Translations under genes and position numbers: made by a program
The notes under the pieces: generated by a model
Told to the model about the DNA's origin: nothing
Databases searched by the model: none
Seen by the model: only the letters and a program-made list of their open reading frames with translations
Shown here: positions 18,368-27,267 of the stretch, piece after piece
How positions within the stretch are numbered: the stretch's first letter is position 1
Layout of the letters: each line of letters starts with the position of its first letter
Source: Aureimonas glaciei
GTDB taxonomy: Bacteria > Pseudomonadota > Alphaproteobacteria > Rhizobiales > Rhizobiaceae
Reading direction: 5' to 3'
Length of the DNA: 64,000 bases
Assembly: GCF_014643375.1 (NCBI RefSeq)
Contig: NZ_BMJJ01000002.1
Location: 310,345-374,344, forward strand

Positions 18368-18745
18368 TCAGGAGACGATCTGGCTCGAAATCTGGTTCAG
18401 CGCGGCGATGATATCGGCGGGGGGATAGGGCTTGGCGAAGAACATGCCGTTTTCCGGCATGTCGTCCTTGGTTACCTTGACCATGCCGGACGTGACCATG
18501 ATCGTCACCGGCGGCCATCGATCGCGCACGGCGCGCGCCAGCTTCAGGCCGTCCATCGAGCCCGGCATCTGGACGTCGGTGAAGAGGATCCGGATCTCCG
18601 GATGCCGCTCGAGCATCTGGATCGCCGCGTCGGCATGGCGCGCGCCATAGGCCAGAAGCCCGGTCTCCTCGACGAGATCCATCGCGTCGATCAGAAGCAG
18701 CGGGTCATCCTCGACGACGAGGACGGCAAATCGATCTGGTTTCAT
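18368..18745 (-). CDS. Single-domain response regulator
   Basis: 125 residues, a receiver domain only: acidic pocket VVEDDPLL, phospho-acceptor Asp in ILFTDVQMPGSMDG, and Lys in FAKPYPP. It starts 4 bases after the stop of the HWE histidine kinase gene on the same strand, so the two form a kinase/regulator operon. With no output domain it must act through protein contact. Receivers of this subtype beside HWE/HisKA_2 kinases are common in Hyphomicrobiales, often in stress or light signalling. Confidence 0.9.
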   Translation of the reverse strand: MKPDRFAVLVVEDDPLLLIDAMDLVEETGLLAYGARHADAAIQMLERHPEIRILFTDVQMPGSMDGLKLARAVRDRWPPVTIMVTSGMVKVTKDDMPENGMFFAKPYPPADIIAALNQISSQIVS

Positions 18746-18749
18746 AGTG

Positions 18750-20723
18750 TTACCCCTGCTCGCACAACGCGGAAGGCCCGGATTGGTTGCCAGGACTAGA
18801 TCTCTCGTTTGAAGATGGCACATCGGGCTGGGTTGGAACTGGCAGCTTGCCTTGCAGATGGAAAGTCACGCCTTCCGGCGGGAACGCCAGTTGCGCGGCG
18901 CCGTCGAAATATGTCGCCACGATCCGCTCGACGAGACGGGAGCCGAAGCCGCGCCGCTCGGGCACGGCCACGGTCGGGCCGCCGGTCTCGATCCAGTTGA
19001 AGGCGAAGGCGCCGGACGGCTGGACCGACCAGTCGATCGTCACTTTCCCGGTGTCGTTGGACAGGGCGCCGTATTTGGCGGCATTCGTGGCAAGCTCGTG
19101 CATGGCCAGCGACAGCCCGAGCCCCTGTTGCGCCGTCAGCGTGTAGGCAGGACCCTCGATGCGATAGCGGTCCTCGCCCGATCGGTGCGGCTCCAGCGCC
19201 CCCTCGACCACGGCGCGGATGTCGGCGGTCTCCCAGCTCTTCTGGGTCAGGATATCCTGCGCCCGCGCCAGCGCCGTCAGCCGCCCGGTAAAGGCCGTCC
19301 GGCCCTCCTCGACGCTCGACACCATGCGGAAGGTCTGTGTCGCGATGGCCTGGACCATGGCCAGGATGTTCTTGATCCGGTGGGACATCTCCCGCGTCAA
19401 CACGATGCGCTGTTGCTCGGCGATCTTGCGGTCGGTGATGTCGATGGAGGCGCCGGGAAAGCGGACGGGCGTGCCGTCGTCGTCGAGCACGACGCGGCCG
19501 CGCGCCAGGAGCCAGCGGATGCTGCCGTCGGGCTGGACGATCCGGTACTCGCACGAGAATTCGTCGGCGGCATCCAGCGTGCGACCCAGTTCGGCGCGAA
19601 AATCGTCGAGATCGTCGGGATGAAAATTCTTCAGATAGTCCGCGAGCGGCGCGCCGCGCGAGGCGAGGCTCGGATCGACATTGTAGACCCGGGCGAAATT
19701 GGCGTCGGCATAGACGATGTCGGCCAGGAGGTCCCAGTCCCAGATGCCGATCAGACTACTGGCGCCCAGCGCCAGATTAAGGCGTTCCTCGCTCTTGGCG
19801 AGCCTCTCCTCGGCCATCTTGGATGCGGTCCGGTCGCGCAGGATCTTGAGATAGCCGACATGAGCGCCGTCGTCGTCCATCAGCGGCATCATTTCGCCGG
19901 AGGCCCAGAAGATCCCGCCGTCCTTGCGCACATGCCAGCGCTCGTCGGCGCCACGGCCGACGGTGCGCGCGGCCTCCATCTCCTTGTCGGGGATCAAGGC
20001 GGCAGCGTCCTCCTTGGTGAAGAAGACGTCGGCCGGCTGGCCGCACATCTCCGCTTCCGTCCAGCCGAGAATGTTTTCCGCCCCGATGTTCCACGAGCTG
20101 ACACGCCCGCCGAGGTCGATGGTGATGATGGCGAAGTCAGTGGCGCTGTCGACGATCTGGCGGTGCCGCGTCTCGTACATTTCGGACTGCCGTAGCGCCT
20201 CCTCGCGTTCGCGCAGCGTCCGCCGCAGCTCGAGCTGCGTCATCACCTGCCGGGCGAGGAGCTGCAGCGTGCGGATCTGGTGCTGGTCGAGGGTGCGCGG
20301 CACGGTGTCGAGGACACACATGGTTCCGATCGGGAGCCCGGCGGCCGTTCTCAGCAGGGCGCCGGCATAGAAGCGGATGCCGCCCTCATCGGTGACCAGG
20401 GAATTGCTGGCAAAGCGCGGGTCGTCCCGCGCGTCGGGAACCACCGTGACGTCATCGGAGAGGAGGGCGTGGACGCAGAAGGAGGTCTCCAGCGGCGTCT
20501 CGCTGACGCCGAGCCCGACCTCGGCCTTGAAGAACTGCCGGGTGCTGTCGACGAGATTGACCACGGCGATCGGCGTTCCGCAAACTTCCGAGGCAATCCT
20601 GGCGAGATCGTCGAAATCCTGCTCGCGCGGAGTATCGAGAATGCCGTAGCCGTGCAGCGCCGCCGAACGCTCGGCCTCGGTCCAGGAAACAGCAATGGGC
20701 TTTGAGCGGGTTTCGACTGACAA
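18750..20723 (-). CDS. GAF-PAS-PAS HWE-type histidine kinase
   Basis: About 657 residues. A GAF domain (about 35-162; ILDTPREQDFDDL...CVLDTVPRTL) and two PAS domains with PAC segments (about 187-299 and 315-432) are followed by an HWE kinase core. The phospho-His is in REMSHRIKNILAMVQAIATQ (about residue 448), the N-box is AMHELATNAAKYGALS, and FNWIETGGP carries the family's W-x-E motif. It has no membrane segment, so it is a soluble sensor. The start is uncertain: TTG at 20723 fits the GAF domain start, while an ATG at 20813 would add 30 residues of poor character. Its partner regulator follows 4 bases downstream. Confidence 0.88.
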   Translation of the reverse strand: MSVETRSKPIAVSWTEAERSAALHGYGILDTPREQDFDDLARIASEVCGTPIAVVNLVDSTRQFFKAEVGLGVSETPLETSFCVHALLSDDVTVVPDARDDPRFASNSLVTDEGGIRFYAGALLRTAAGLPIGTMCVLDTVPRTLDQHQIRTLQLLARQVMTQLELRRTLREREEALRQSEMYETRHRQIVDSATDFAIITIDLGGRVSSWNIGAENILGWTEAEMCGQPADVFFTKEDAAALIPDKEMEAARTVGRGADERWHVRKDGGIFWASGEMMPLMDDDGAHVGYLKILRDRTASKMAEERLAKSEERLNLALGASSLIGIWDWDLLADIVYADANFARVYNVDPSLASRGAPLADYLKNFHPDDLDDFRAELGRTLDAADEFSCEYRIVQPDGSIRWLLARGRVVLDDDGTPVRFPGASIDITDRKIAEQQRIVLTREMSHRIKNILAMVQAIATQTFRMVSSVEEGRTAFTGRLTALARAQDILTQKSWETADIRAVVEGALEPHRSGEDRYRIEGPAYTLTAQQGLGLSLAMHELATNAAKYGALSNDTGKVTIDWSVQPSGAFAFNWIETGGPTVAVPERRGFGSRLVERIVATYFDGAAQLAFPPEGVTFHLQGKLPVPTQPDVPSSNERSSPGNQSGPSALCEQG

Positions 20724-21101
20724 GCGATGCACTCGGTGGAGGGAAGGGCGGGCACGGGGCAAGGTTGCAACGGTGCCGGGCCGATCAGGGGGACAACCCC
20801 CCTGCCATAGCATCCTTGTCGGATGGTGCAACGTGGCTTGACGAGACGGCAGGAAGGGCAGGGGCGCGGCGTTTCCCCGCATTGATGGCTGGATGGGCCT
20901 GTCGCCCCCTCGGCCGCCCACAGTCTGGCCTCCGATCACCAATGTGTGACGGACGCATCATCACGCCGGAGGCCTAGGTCGGGGAGGGCGTCCATGCTAT
21001 CGCTGACGGGTTCGGCCTTCTGGACGGGGAGCGAAGGCGATGGCCCAAAGCCGTCCAGACCCCCGCAGCGTTCGGCCGAGTGTCAGGGGCGCGGCAGGTC
21101 C
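20724..21101. other. Intergenic stretch without a supported gene
   Basis: About 380 bases between the kinase start and the end of the isomerase gene, the left border of the catabolic island. No gene, repeat or strong terminator was seen. Confidence 0.4.
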
Positions 21102-21869
21102 TCAGCCGAGCGCGGCGACGACGTCGGCGACGATGCCGAGATAGCCTTCCGGCTGCCAGGCAGAGCGGCCGATGAACAGGCCGTCGATATGGGGGCGGGT
21201 GGCGAGATCGACGGCATTGCCGGGATTGACGCTGCCGCCGTAGAGCACCGGCAGGGACCTGCCCAGAAGACTTTCCGTCAGCGCCTTGATCTCGGCATGG
21301 CGCTCGTCGGCAAAGCCGGGCTCGGCCGGCGTGCCGCCTTCGCCGATCGACCAGACCGGCTCATAGGCGAGGATCACCGTGGCGCCGGGGAGGGTCCAGT
21401 CGACCTTCGACAGGGCGGCCTCGGTCTGGCGTTTCAGGGCCGCGGCGGTGTGGCCGCCGGCAAACTCCTCCGCCGTGTCGCCGATGCAGACGAGAGCGAC
21501 GAGGCCGTTGCGCACGGCGGCCGCGGTGCGCAGCGCCACCGTCGCGTCGGTCTCGCCAAAATGCGTGCGCCGCTCGGAATGGCCGATCTCGACCAGCCTG
21601 CCGCCGGCGTCCTTGACCTGCAGCGGCGAGATTTCCCCGGTCCAGGCCCCGGCGTCCTCCCAATGGGCATTCTGCGCACCGACGACGACGCCGCTGCCGG
21701 AAAGGCTCTCGGCGACGCGGGAAAGGGCCGTGAAGGGCGGGATGACGAAGAGCTGCGCCTTCTCGCCGGCGGCGAGCGGCGACGCCTTCAGCGCTGCGCA
21801 GAACGCATCCGCCTCCGCCAGCGTCTTGTTCATCTTCCAGCTGGTGCCGACCCACGGACGCTTGGGCAT
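21102..21869 (-). CDS. tpiA: Triose-phosphate-isomerase family protein, EryH/TpiA2-like
   Basis: 255 residues, a TIM barrel with the catalytic His (EIGHSERRTHFGE), catalytic Glu (LAYEPVWSIGEGG) and the phosphate loop (LYGGSVNPGN, GLFIGRSAW). At the N-terminus it reads VGTSWKMNKTL: the Lys is kept but the Asn before Trp-Lys of glycolytic enzymes (GNWK) is Ser. From memory, this GTSWKMNKT form is typical of the EryH/TpiA2 branch in Brucella and relatives, which isomerises tetrulose phosphates in erythritol catabolism. It is last in the importer operon, 29 bases after the PfkB kinase. A plain triose-phosphate role remains possible. Confidence 0.88.
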   Translation of the reverse strand: MPKRPWVGTSWKMNKTLAEADAFCAALKASPLAAGEKAQLFVIPPFTALSRVAESLSGSGVVVGAQNAHWEDAGAWTGEISPLQVKDAGGRLVEIGHSERRTHFGETDATVALRTAAAVRNGLVALVCIGDTAEEFAGGHTAAALKRQTEAALSKVDWTLPGATVILAYEPVWSIGEGGTPAEPGFADERHAEIKALTESLLGRSLPVLYGGSVNPGNAVDLATRPHIDGLFIGRSAWQPEGYLGIVADVVAALG

Positions 21870-21898
21870 GTCGTTCTTCCTCGATGGGGATGCGCGTT

Positions 21899-22891
21899 TC
21901 AGATCCGCCCGGTCTCGGCAGGACCGGCGCGGAAGTCAACCGGCCGGGGCCGCCGCCGCCCGCCAGCCGCCACTTTCGACACCGTGTCGTCGTAGGAGAC
22001 GACGCCGGCGTCCGAGCCGAGCCCCGATGCGACCTGCGCCGCGACGCCCTGGGCGAAACGGACGGCATCCTCGGGATTCATCCGGTGGTGCAGAGCGGTG
22101 ATGAAGCCGGCGTCGAAGGCGTCGCCGCAGCCCGTGGTGTCGACGACATCGATCGCATAGGCCGGGACCTTCAGCCGCGTGCCGCCGGCATCGGCGAAAT
22201 AGGCGCCGTCGCCGCCGAGGGTGAAGACGCACGTCTTGGCGCCGTGGTCGAGGTAGAAGGCGGCGCAGTCCTCGACCGTGGAGCAGCCCGACATGTCGCG
22301 CGCCTCCTCGATGGAGGGCATGAAATAGTCGATAAAGGGCAAGAGCGGCAGGACGAGCCCGGCGGTCTCTGCCGAGGCCGCGATGAGGTCGAAGGTCACG
22401 GTGCAGCCGCGGCGCTTGGCTTCCTTCAGAAGCGTCACGCTCCTCTCGCCATCGAGCCGGCGCAACAGGCCGGTGCCGCCGAGATGGACGATGGGGGCGT
22501 CGAAGACCTGGTCGTAGAGGCTTTCCGGCAGGTCGAAATGGTCCGAGGCGCCGCGCTGATGCAGCGCCGGGCGCTCCCCGTTCGGGCGGATGTTGAGGAT
22601 GGTCGCCGAGGTCGGGATGCCGGCTAGCCGCTGCATGGCGGAGGTGTCGATGCCGAGCCGTTCCATTGCCCCCAGCACGAAGTCGGCCTTCTCGTCATCG
22701 CCGACGGCGCCGACCGCCAGACTCTTCAGCCCGAGCTTGGCGGTGTTGACCACCACGCCCCCGGCCGTGCCGGCGACCGTCAGCCTGATCTCGTCGATGA
22801 ATTCGACATTGCCGCGCTCGGGAATCCGGGTGACCGGCCGGCCCAGAATGTCGAGGATGTAGAGGCCGATGACGGAGACGTCGTAGCGCAT
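21899..22891 (-). CDS. PfkB-family carbohydrate kinase
   Basis: 330 residues of the ribokinase/PfkB fold. The N-terminal Gly-Gly region is AGTAGGVVVNTAKLGL, and the C-terminal PfkB signature is VVDTTGCGDAFDAGFITAL with the catalytic Asp. It phosphorylates a hydroxyl of a sugar or polyol with ATP; the substrate cannot be read from the sequence. The start MRYDVSVIGLYILDI at 22891 has GAGGAG upstream. It lies between the importer ATPase genes and the TpiA-like gene on one strand, which places it in the same catabolic pathway. Confidence 0.88.
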   Translation of the reverse strand: MRYDVSVIGLYILDILGRPVTRIPERGNVEFIDEIRLTVAGTAGGVVVNTAKLGLKSLAVGAVGDDEKADFVLGAMERLGIDTSAMQRLAGIPTSATILNIRPNGERPALHQRGASDHFDLPESLYDQVFDAPIVHLGGTGLLRRLDGERSVTLLKEAKRRGCTVTFDLIAASAETAGLVLPLLPFIDYFMPSIEEARDMSGCSTVEDCAAFYLDHGAKTCVFTLGGDGAYFADAGGTRLKVPAYAIDVVDTTGCGDAFDAGFITALHHRMNPEDAVRFAQGVAAQVASGLGSDAGVVSYDDTVSKVAAGGRRRPRPVDFRAGPAETGRI

Positions 22892-22901
22892 GAAAATCTC
22901 C

Positions 22902-23969
22902 TCAGGCGCCGACACGCCGGCCGTCGGCAAACAGCATCACGCGGTCCGGCGGGGCGACGAGATGCACGGTGCCGCCGAGCGGCGCCGGCGGGCGGGTTTC
23001 CGTGTTGACCTTCACCATCGTCTCGCCGATCCGCACCTTGGTGAGATAGCGGCCGGCAATGCCGATCGCCTGGTCGACGAGCACGGCGGAAAGGCTTCCC
23101 GCCTCGGCCGCGCCGGACATGCGGATCTGCTCGGGACGGATGCCGACGGTGATCGTCGCGTCCACAGCCAAGCCGGCCGGCAGCGGCAAGGGGCGGGCGA
23201 GGATGGCCGAGCGTACCTCGCGCCCGACCACGGTCGCCGGCACGAAATTCATGCCGGGATTGCCGAGGAACCAGCCGCCGAACTGCGAGGTCGGCTCGTT
23301 GTAGAGCGCCTGCGGCCGGTCATATTGCAGAATGCGCCCGGCCTGCATCAGCGCGATGCGGTCGGCGAGCGTCATCGCCTCGGTCTGGTCGTGGGTGACG
23401 TAGACGATGGTCTGGCGCAGGCGCTGCGCCACCAGCTTGAAGGCGCGGATCAGCTGCAGCTTGGCGTTGACCTCGACATTTGTCGTCGGCTCGTCGAACA
23501 GCACGATCTCCGACTGCCGCGCCACCGCGCGGCCGACCGCCACCTTCTGCCGATTGCCGAGGCTGAGCTCCTCGATGAAAGCTTTGGCCAGCGGCCGGAT
23601 GTCGAGGACGTCGAGCACCTCGTCGACGCGGCGCTGGCGTTCGGCGGCGGAGACGCTGCGGTCGTGCACCATCGGCAGCGCGATGTTCTCCTTGACCGAG
23701 AGGGTCGGATACATCACGGGATACTGGAACACCATGCCGACATTGCGCTTGCGCGGCGGCAGCGCGGTGACATCGCGGCCTCCGAAGAGGATGCGGCCCG
23801 ACGTCGGCCTTTCCAAACCGGCGAGCATACGCATCAAGGTGGTCTTGCCGCAGCCGGAGGGGCCGAGGAGGCAGGCGACCTCGCCATCGGCAAAGCGCAT
23901 GTCGATGTCGTCGACGGCGGTAAAGCCGCCGAAACGCTTGGTGACGTGGTCGATGGTGATCTCGGCCAT
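22902..23969 (-). CDS. ABC importer ATPase, CUT1/glycerol type, degenerate signature motif
   Basis: 355 residues. Walker A is GPSGCGKTTLMRML, Walker B with catalytic Glu is IVLFDEPTTN, and the switch His is in YVTHDQTEAMT; a TOBE-type regulatory domain follows (about 235-355). The signature motif, however, reads ELSLGNRQKVAVGRA instead of LSGGQ. Its neighbour, the other ATPase, has an intact signature but lacks the catalytic residues, so the two make a heterodimer with one working site. The start ATG shares its A with the stop of the upstream ATPase gene (overlap of 1 base), showing translational coupling. Resembles GlpT of the rhizobial glycerol importer. Confidence 0.9.
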   Translation of the reverse strand: MAEITIDHVTKRFGGFTAVDDIDMRFADGEVACLLGPSGCGKTTLMRMLAGLERPTSGRILFGGRDVTALPPRKRNVGMVFQYPVMYPTLSVKENIALPMVHDRSVSAAERQRRVDEVLDVLDIRPLAKAFIEELSLGNRQKVAVGRAVARQSEIVLFDEPTTNVEVNAKLQLIRAFKLVAQRLRQTIVYVTHDQTEAMTLADRIALMQAGRILQYDRPQALYNEPTSQFGGWFLGNPGMNFVPATVVGREVRSAILARPLPLPAGLAVDATITVGIRPEQIRMSGAAEAGSLSAVLVDQAIGIAGRYLTKVRIGETMVKVNTETRPPAPLGGTVHLVAPPDRVMLFADGRRVGA

Positions 23970-25054
23970 CAGACCCTCCTGGCGTCGAGACGCGCGCCCG
24001 AGGCGGCGTCGAACAGCATGACGTCGGCGGGATCGACCTGCACCGTGATCGCCGCGCCGAAAGCCGGCGGGATCGCGCCGGAGAGCGGCAGGGTCGCGGT
24101 GAGCGGAATGCCGCCGGCGTCGAGATAAACCACGGCCTCGCCGCCGAGGTTTTCGACCAGGCTGACCGTCGCCTCGATCGTCAGCGTGCTGGTGGCCGCA
24201 TCGGGCCGGTCGGCGAAGCGGATCGCCTCCGGCCGCAGCCCGGCGACGATCTGGCCGCTGTCGCGCCCGCCGGCCGTCGAAGGAAAACTCAGCGGCCCCG
24301 CTTCCACCCGGCCGCCGGCGAGATGCCCGGGCAGGAGATTGGCATGGGGAAAGCCGATGAGATCGAGCGCCCGGGCAAAGCGCGGATGGTCGTAGACCTC
24401 GATCGCCGCGTCGTGCTGGACGACCCGCCCCTGGTCGATCACCACCAGGCGCTGCGCCATGGTGAGGGCCTCGAGGCTGTCGGAGGTGGCATAGAGGAAG
24501 GTCGCGCCGAGTTCCTCGCGCAGCGCCTTCAGCTCGTCCATCAGCCGCTCGCGCAGCTTGTAGTCGAGGCCGACCAGCGGATCGTCGAGCACGAAGACCT
24601 CGGCGTCCTTCAAAAGGCCGCGCGCCACCGCGACGCGCTGTTTCTCGCCGCCGGAGAGCTGGTCGGGCGTCTTCTTCAGGAGATGGGTGATGGACAGGAT
24701 GCCGGCGGTGCGGTCGACGCGCGCCGCGATCTCCGCCTTCGGCGCTTTGGCGAGGGTCAGCGGATAGGCCATGTTCTGCGCGACCGTCAGATGGGGAAAC
24801 AGCGCGAAATTCTGCGGGACATAGCCGATCGCCCGCGTCGCCGGCGGCGCGTCGGTGATGTCCTGGCCGCCGAGAAGGATGCGCCCGGCATCCGCTTTCT
24901 CCAGACCGACGAGCAGCCGGAACAGCGCCGACTTGCCCGAGCCCGGCGGGCCGCACAGAACGGTGAAGCTCTTCGGCGCGACCGTGAGGTCGAGGCCGTC
25001 CAGCGCCCGCTTGGCGCCATAGGTCTTGACGATGGACTGAAAGGAAACCGTCAC
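23969..25054 (-). CDS. ABC importer ATPase, CUT1/glycerol type, lacking catalytic Glu and switch His
   Basis: 361 residues. Walker A is GPPGSGKSALFRLL and the signature QLSGGEKQRVAVARG is intact. The Walker B region reads VFVLDDPLVGLD (Asp in place of the catalytic Glu) and the H-loop reads LYATSDSLEALT (Ser in place of His). A C-terminal TOBE region follows. It should bind ATP but hydrolyse it poorly, and supplies the signature motif for the site of its partner, the next gene. Resembles GlpS of the rhizobial GlpSTPQUV glycerol importer. It lies 4 bases after the small membrane protein gene. Confidence 0.9.
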   Translation of the reverse strand: MTVSFQSIVKTYGAKRALDGLDLTVAPKSFTVLCGPPGSGKSALFRLLVGLEKADAGRILLGGQDITDAPPATRAIGYVPQNFALFPHLTVAQNMAYPLTLAKAPKAEIAARVDRTAGILSITHLLKKTPDQLSGGEKQRVAVARGLLKDAEVFVLDDPLVGLDYKLRERLMDELKALREELGATFLYATSDSLEALTMAQRLVVIDQGRVVQHDAAIEVYDHPRFARALDLIGFPHANLLPGHLAGGRVEAGPLSFPSTAGGRDSGQIVAGLRPEAIRFADRPDAATSTLTIEATVSLVENLGGEAVVYLDAGGIPLTATLPLSGAIPPAFGAAITVQVDPADVMLFDAASGARLDARRV

Positions 25055-25058
25055 CGAT

Positions 25059-25343
25059 CTAGCGCCCGAGCTGCGAGAAATAGGGCACCAGCACGATGCC
25101 GAGGGAAAAGACCGCCGCGATCACCACCAGGACCTTGGCGATGAAGAAGAGGCTGCGGCCTGCCGAGGCGTCCTTGCGCAGATTGCCGACGGCGATCTGC
25201 AGCAGCGTCGAGACGACGAGGATGGTGAGCCCCGCCTTGTAGAGCATCAGATTGTAGCGCTGGGCGATCAACAGGATGCCGGCGACGAGGCCGACGATCA
25301 GCATCGTCTCCAGTCGCTCGGGAAAGGTCCTCACGTGTTTCAT
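25059..25343 (-). CDS. Small integral membrane protein, GlpU/DUF2160-like
   Basis: 94 residues with three predicted membrane helices (about 14-30, 33-54, 67-90) and a short basic N-terminus (MKHVRTFPERLE). Small membrane proteins of this size accompany GlpSTPQUV-type glycerol importers in rhizobia (there called GlpU, DUF2160); I assign it by size, topology and position, not by a motif. It lies between the second permease (3 bases) and the first ATPase (4 bases), so it belongs to the importer operon. Possible roles are assembly or modulation of the permease. Confidence 0.8.
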   Translation of the reverse strand: MKHVRTFPERLETMLIVGLVAGILLIAQRYNLMLYKAGLTILVVSTLLQIAVGNLRKDASAGRSLFFIAKVLVVIAAVFSLGIVLVPYFSQLGR

Positions 25344-25346
25344 GCC

Positions 25347-26174
25347 TCAGACCTCGCCGCGCACGGTGCCGAAGGTCATGCCCACCAGCAGGTATTTCTG
25401 GAAGATGTAGATGAAGGTCACCGGCACGAGCAGGTAGATCGTCGTCATCGCCGAGATGAAGGTCCAGTTCACGCCGCCGTCCGAATAGGTGCCGACCGCC
25501 AGCGCATAGGGAATGTTCTGCGTCGTCACGCCGCCGATGATGAAATTGAACAGGAATTCGTTCCAGACGAAAATCAGGTTGAAGATGAAGGCGGCGATGA
25601 GACCGGGCCTCACCTGCGGCAGCACGACCTTGAAGATGACGTGGAACCAGGAGCCGCCGTTGACGATGCCGGTCTCGTCGAAGCGTGTCGATACGCCGTC
25701 GAGAAAGCCCTTCAGGATCCAGACCGAGAAGGGGATCGAGAACATGGCGTAGAACAGCATCAGCCAGAGATGCGAATCCTTCCAGCCGAAGGCGACATAC
25801 ATCAGGAACACCGGCAGGATCACCGCCGGCCCCGGCAGCATGCGGATCGACAAGAGCAGGAACATCAGGAAGTCCGTGCCCTTCGGCTTGAAGCGCGAGA
25901 AGCAGAAAGCGGCAAGGAAGGAGACGAGCACGGCGATGATCACCGCGCCGAGCGACAGGAGGATGGAATTGCCGATCTGCAGGAACAGCGACTGCCGGTT
26001 GAACAGGTCCAGATAATTCTCGAGCGTCGGCGTGAAGATCAGTTTCGGCGGGATGGCGAGGATGTCCGAGCGCGTCTTGAACGAAGCGAGCACGATCCAG
26101 GCGATCGGGGCGAAGAAGATCAGCGAGATCGCCCAGAGGCCGCCATAGTAGAGACCGTTTTTCACACGTGTCAT
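25347..26174 (-). CDS. ABC sugar/polyol importer permease, CUT1 type (second subunit)
   Basis: 275 residues, six predicted membrane helices and the ATPase-contacting EAA loop (VSTRFDETGIVNGGSWFHVIFKV, a variant with DETGIVNG). The C-terminal fold is typical of MalG-like subunits (FIYIFQKYLLVGMTFGTV). It should form a heterodimeric channel with the preceding gene product. GlpQ of the rhizobial glycerol importer is a likely relative. Genes on both sides are 3 bases away, so the operon is tight. Confidence 0.9.
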   Translation of the reverse strand: MTRVKNGLYYGGLWAISLIFFAPIAWIVLASFKTRSDILAIPPKLIFTPTLENYLDLFNRQSLFLQIGNSILLSLGAVIIAVLVSFLAAFCFSRFKPKGTDFLMFLLLSIRMLPGPAVILPVFLMYVAFGWKDSHLWLMLFYAMFSIPFSVWILKGFLDGVSTRFDETGIVNGGSWFHVIFKVVLPQVRPGLIAAFIFNLIFVWNEFLFNFIIGGVTTQNIPYALAVGTYSDGGVNWTFISAMTTIYLLVPVTFIYIFQKYLLVGMTFGTVRGEV

Positions 26175-26177
26175 GGC

Positions 26178-27104
26178 TCAGCCCTCCCGTCGGCGGCGCA
26201 GGTTGAGGACGAAGATGAAGACCGAGGTCATCGCGATGGAGATGAGGAGCAGGAGCACCGAATAGGCCGAGGACCAGCCCATGTTGAAGCTCTCGAAGGC
26301 CTGCTTGTTGAGTTCCAGCGCCACCAGCCGCGTCTGCTGGCCGGGGCCGCCCTTGGTCATCGGGATGATCAGGTCGAGCGTCTTGAACGAGTCGATGGTC
26401 CGCAGCAGAATCCCGAGCATCAGGATGAATTTGCCGTGGTGCCAGATCACCAGGGACAGGCGCCGGTGGAAGGGCACGCGGTCGATCTCGGCCGCCTCGA
26501 GCTCGGCCTTCGGCACCGAGCCGAGGGCGGCCAGCGTCATCAGCGTCATGAACGGCGTCCACATCCAGCAGTCCACCGCCAGCACCGCCCAGAAGGCGAG
26601 ACTGGGATCGCCGAGGAAATCGATCGGCGGGGAGTCGAACAGCCCACGTGCGACCGCGTTGAGCACGCCGAAGGTCGGATCGTAGATGAAGCGGAAGAAA
26701 GTGCCGGTCGCCACCGGCGTCAGCACCATCGGCGCGAACAGAAGCGTCAGCGCCAGGCGCCGTCCGGGCATCTCGCGCGAGCCCCAGAACAGAAAGCCGA
26801 GGGCGGCGCCCAAGACGGTCTGGATGCCGACGCCGAAGAGTACGAAGGTGAAGGTGCGCGACAGGTCGAACCAGATCGCGTTCTTGGAATTGAAGATCGC
26901 CACGAAGTTGCGGAAGCCGACGAATTCCGGCGGCATGCCGGAGGTCAGCGAGAAATTGTAGAAGGAGAGGCCGAGCAGCCAGAGCGTCGGAATGGTGTTG
27001 AAGACGATGAAGAAGATCATCACCGGGGCGAGCAGCGTCAGCACCATCGTCCGACGGCTGTCGAACAGACGGGCGAAGCGGGTGCTGGCTGAAGCTGTCG
27101 GCAT
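26178..27104 (-). CDS. ABC sugar/polyol importer permease, CUT1 type (first subunit)
   Basis: 308 residues with six predicted helices and an EAA loop of the form ELEAAEIDRVPFHRRLSLVIW, in which the usual DGA is replaced by DRV. It is MalF-like in its large loop between helices 2 and 3. It lies 3 bases before the second permease gene and is separated from the binding-protein gene by a 442-base gap that holds a large palindromic element. Relative of GlpP. Confidence 0.9.
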   Translation of the reverse strand: MPTASASTRFARLFDSRRTMVLTLLAPVMIFFIVFNTIPTLWLLGLSFYNFSLTSGMPPEFVGFRNFVAIFNSKNAIWFDLSRTFTFVLFGVGIQTVLGAALGFLFWGSREMPGRRLALTLLFAPMVLTPVATGTFFRFIYDPTFGVLNAVARGLFDSPPIDFLGDPSLAFWAVLAVDCWMWTPFMTLMTLAALGSVPKAELEAAEIDRVPFHRRLSLVIWHHGKFILMLGILLRTIDSFKTLDLIIPMTKGGPGQQTRLVALELNKQAFESFNMGWSSAYSVLLLLISIAMTSVFIFVLNLRRRREG

Positions 27105-27267
27105 GCCGTGTCACTCTTTCCAAGGCCGAAGCCGGTCCTGTTCTCATGCATCGACGAGGGCGACGCGGTCCGCGTTCTCGTCGGCGGCGCGGTCTGCGGT
27201 CTCGTCGAGTGCTTGGCGCCTGTTCCCGCTGCCGCACCCCCTGAGCCTAGTCATCACCTTCTCAGCT

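Noticed and set aside
22890-24128. Long plus-strand frames opposite the importer ATPase genes
   Set aside because: They are antisense shadows of the two ATPases, whose motifs are unambiguous.
25335-27092. A 585-codon plus-strand frame opposite the permease genes
   Set aside because: Highly charged His/Glu/Arg-rich shadow of three membrane protein genes, without start signal.
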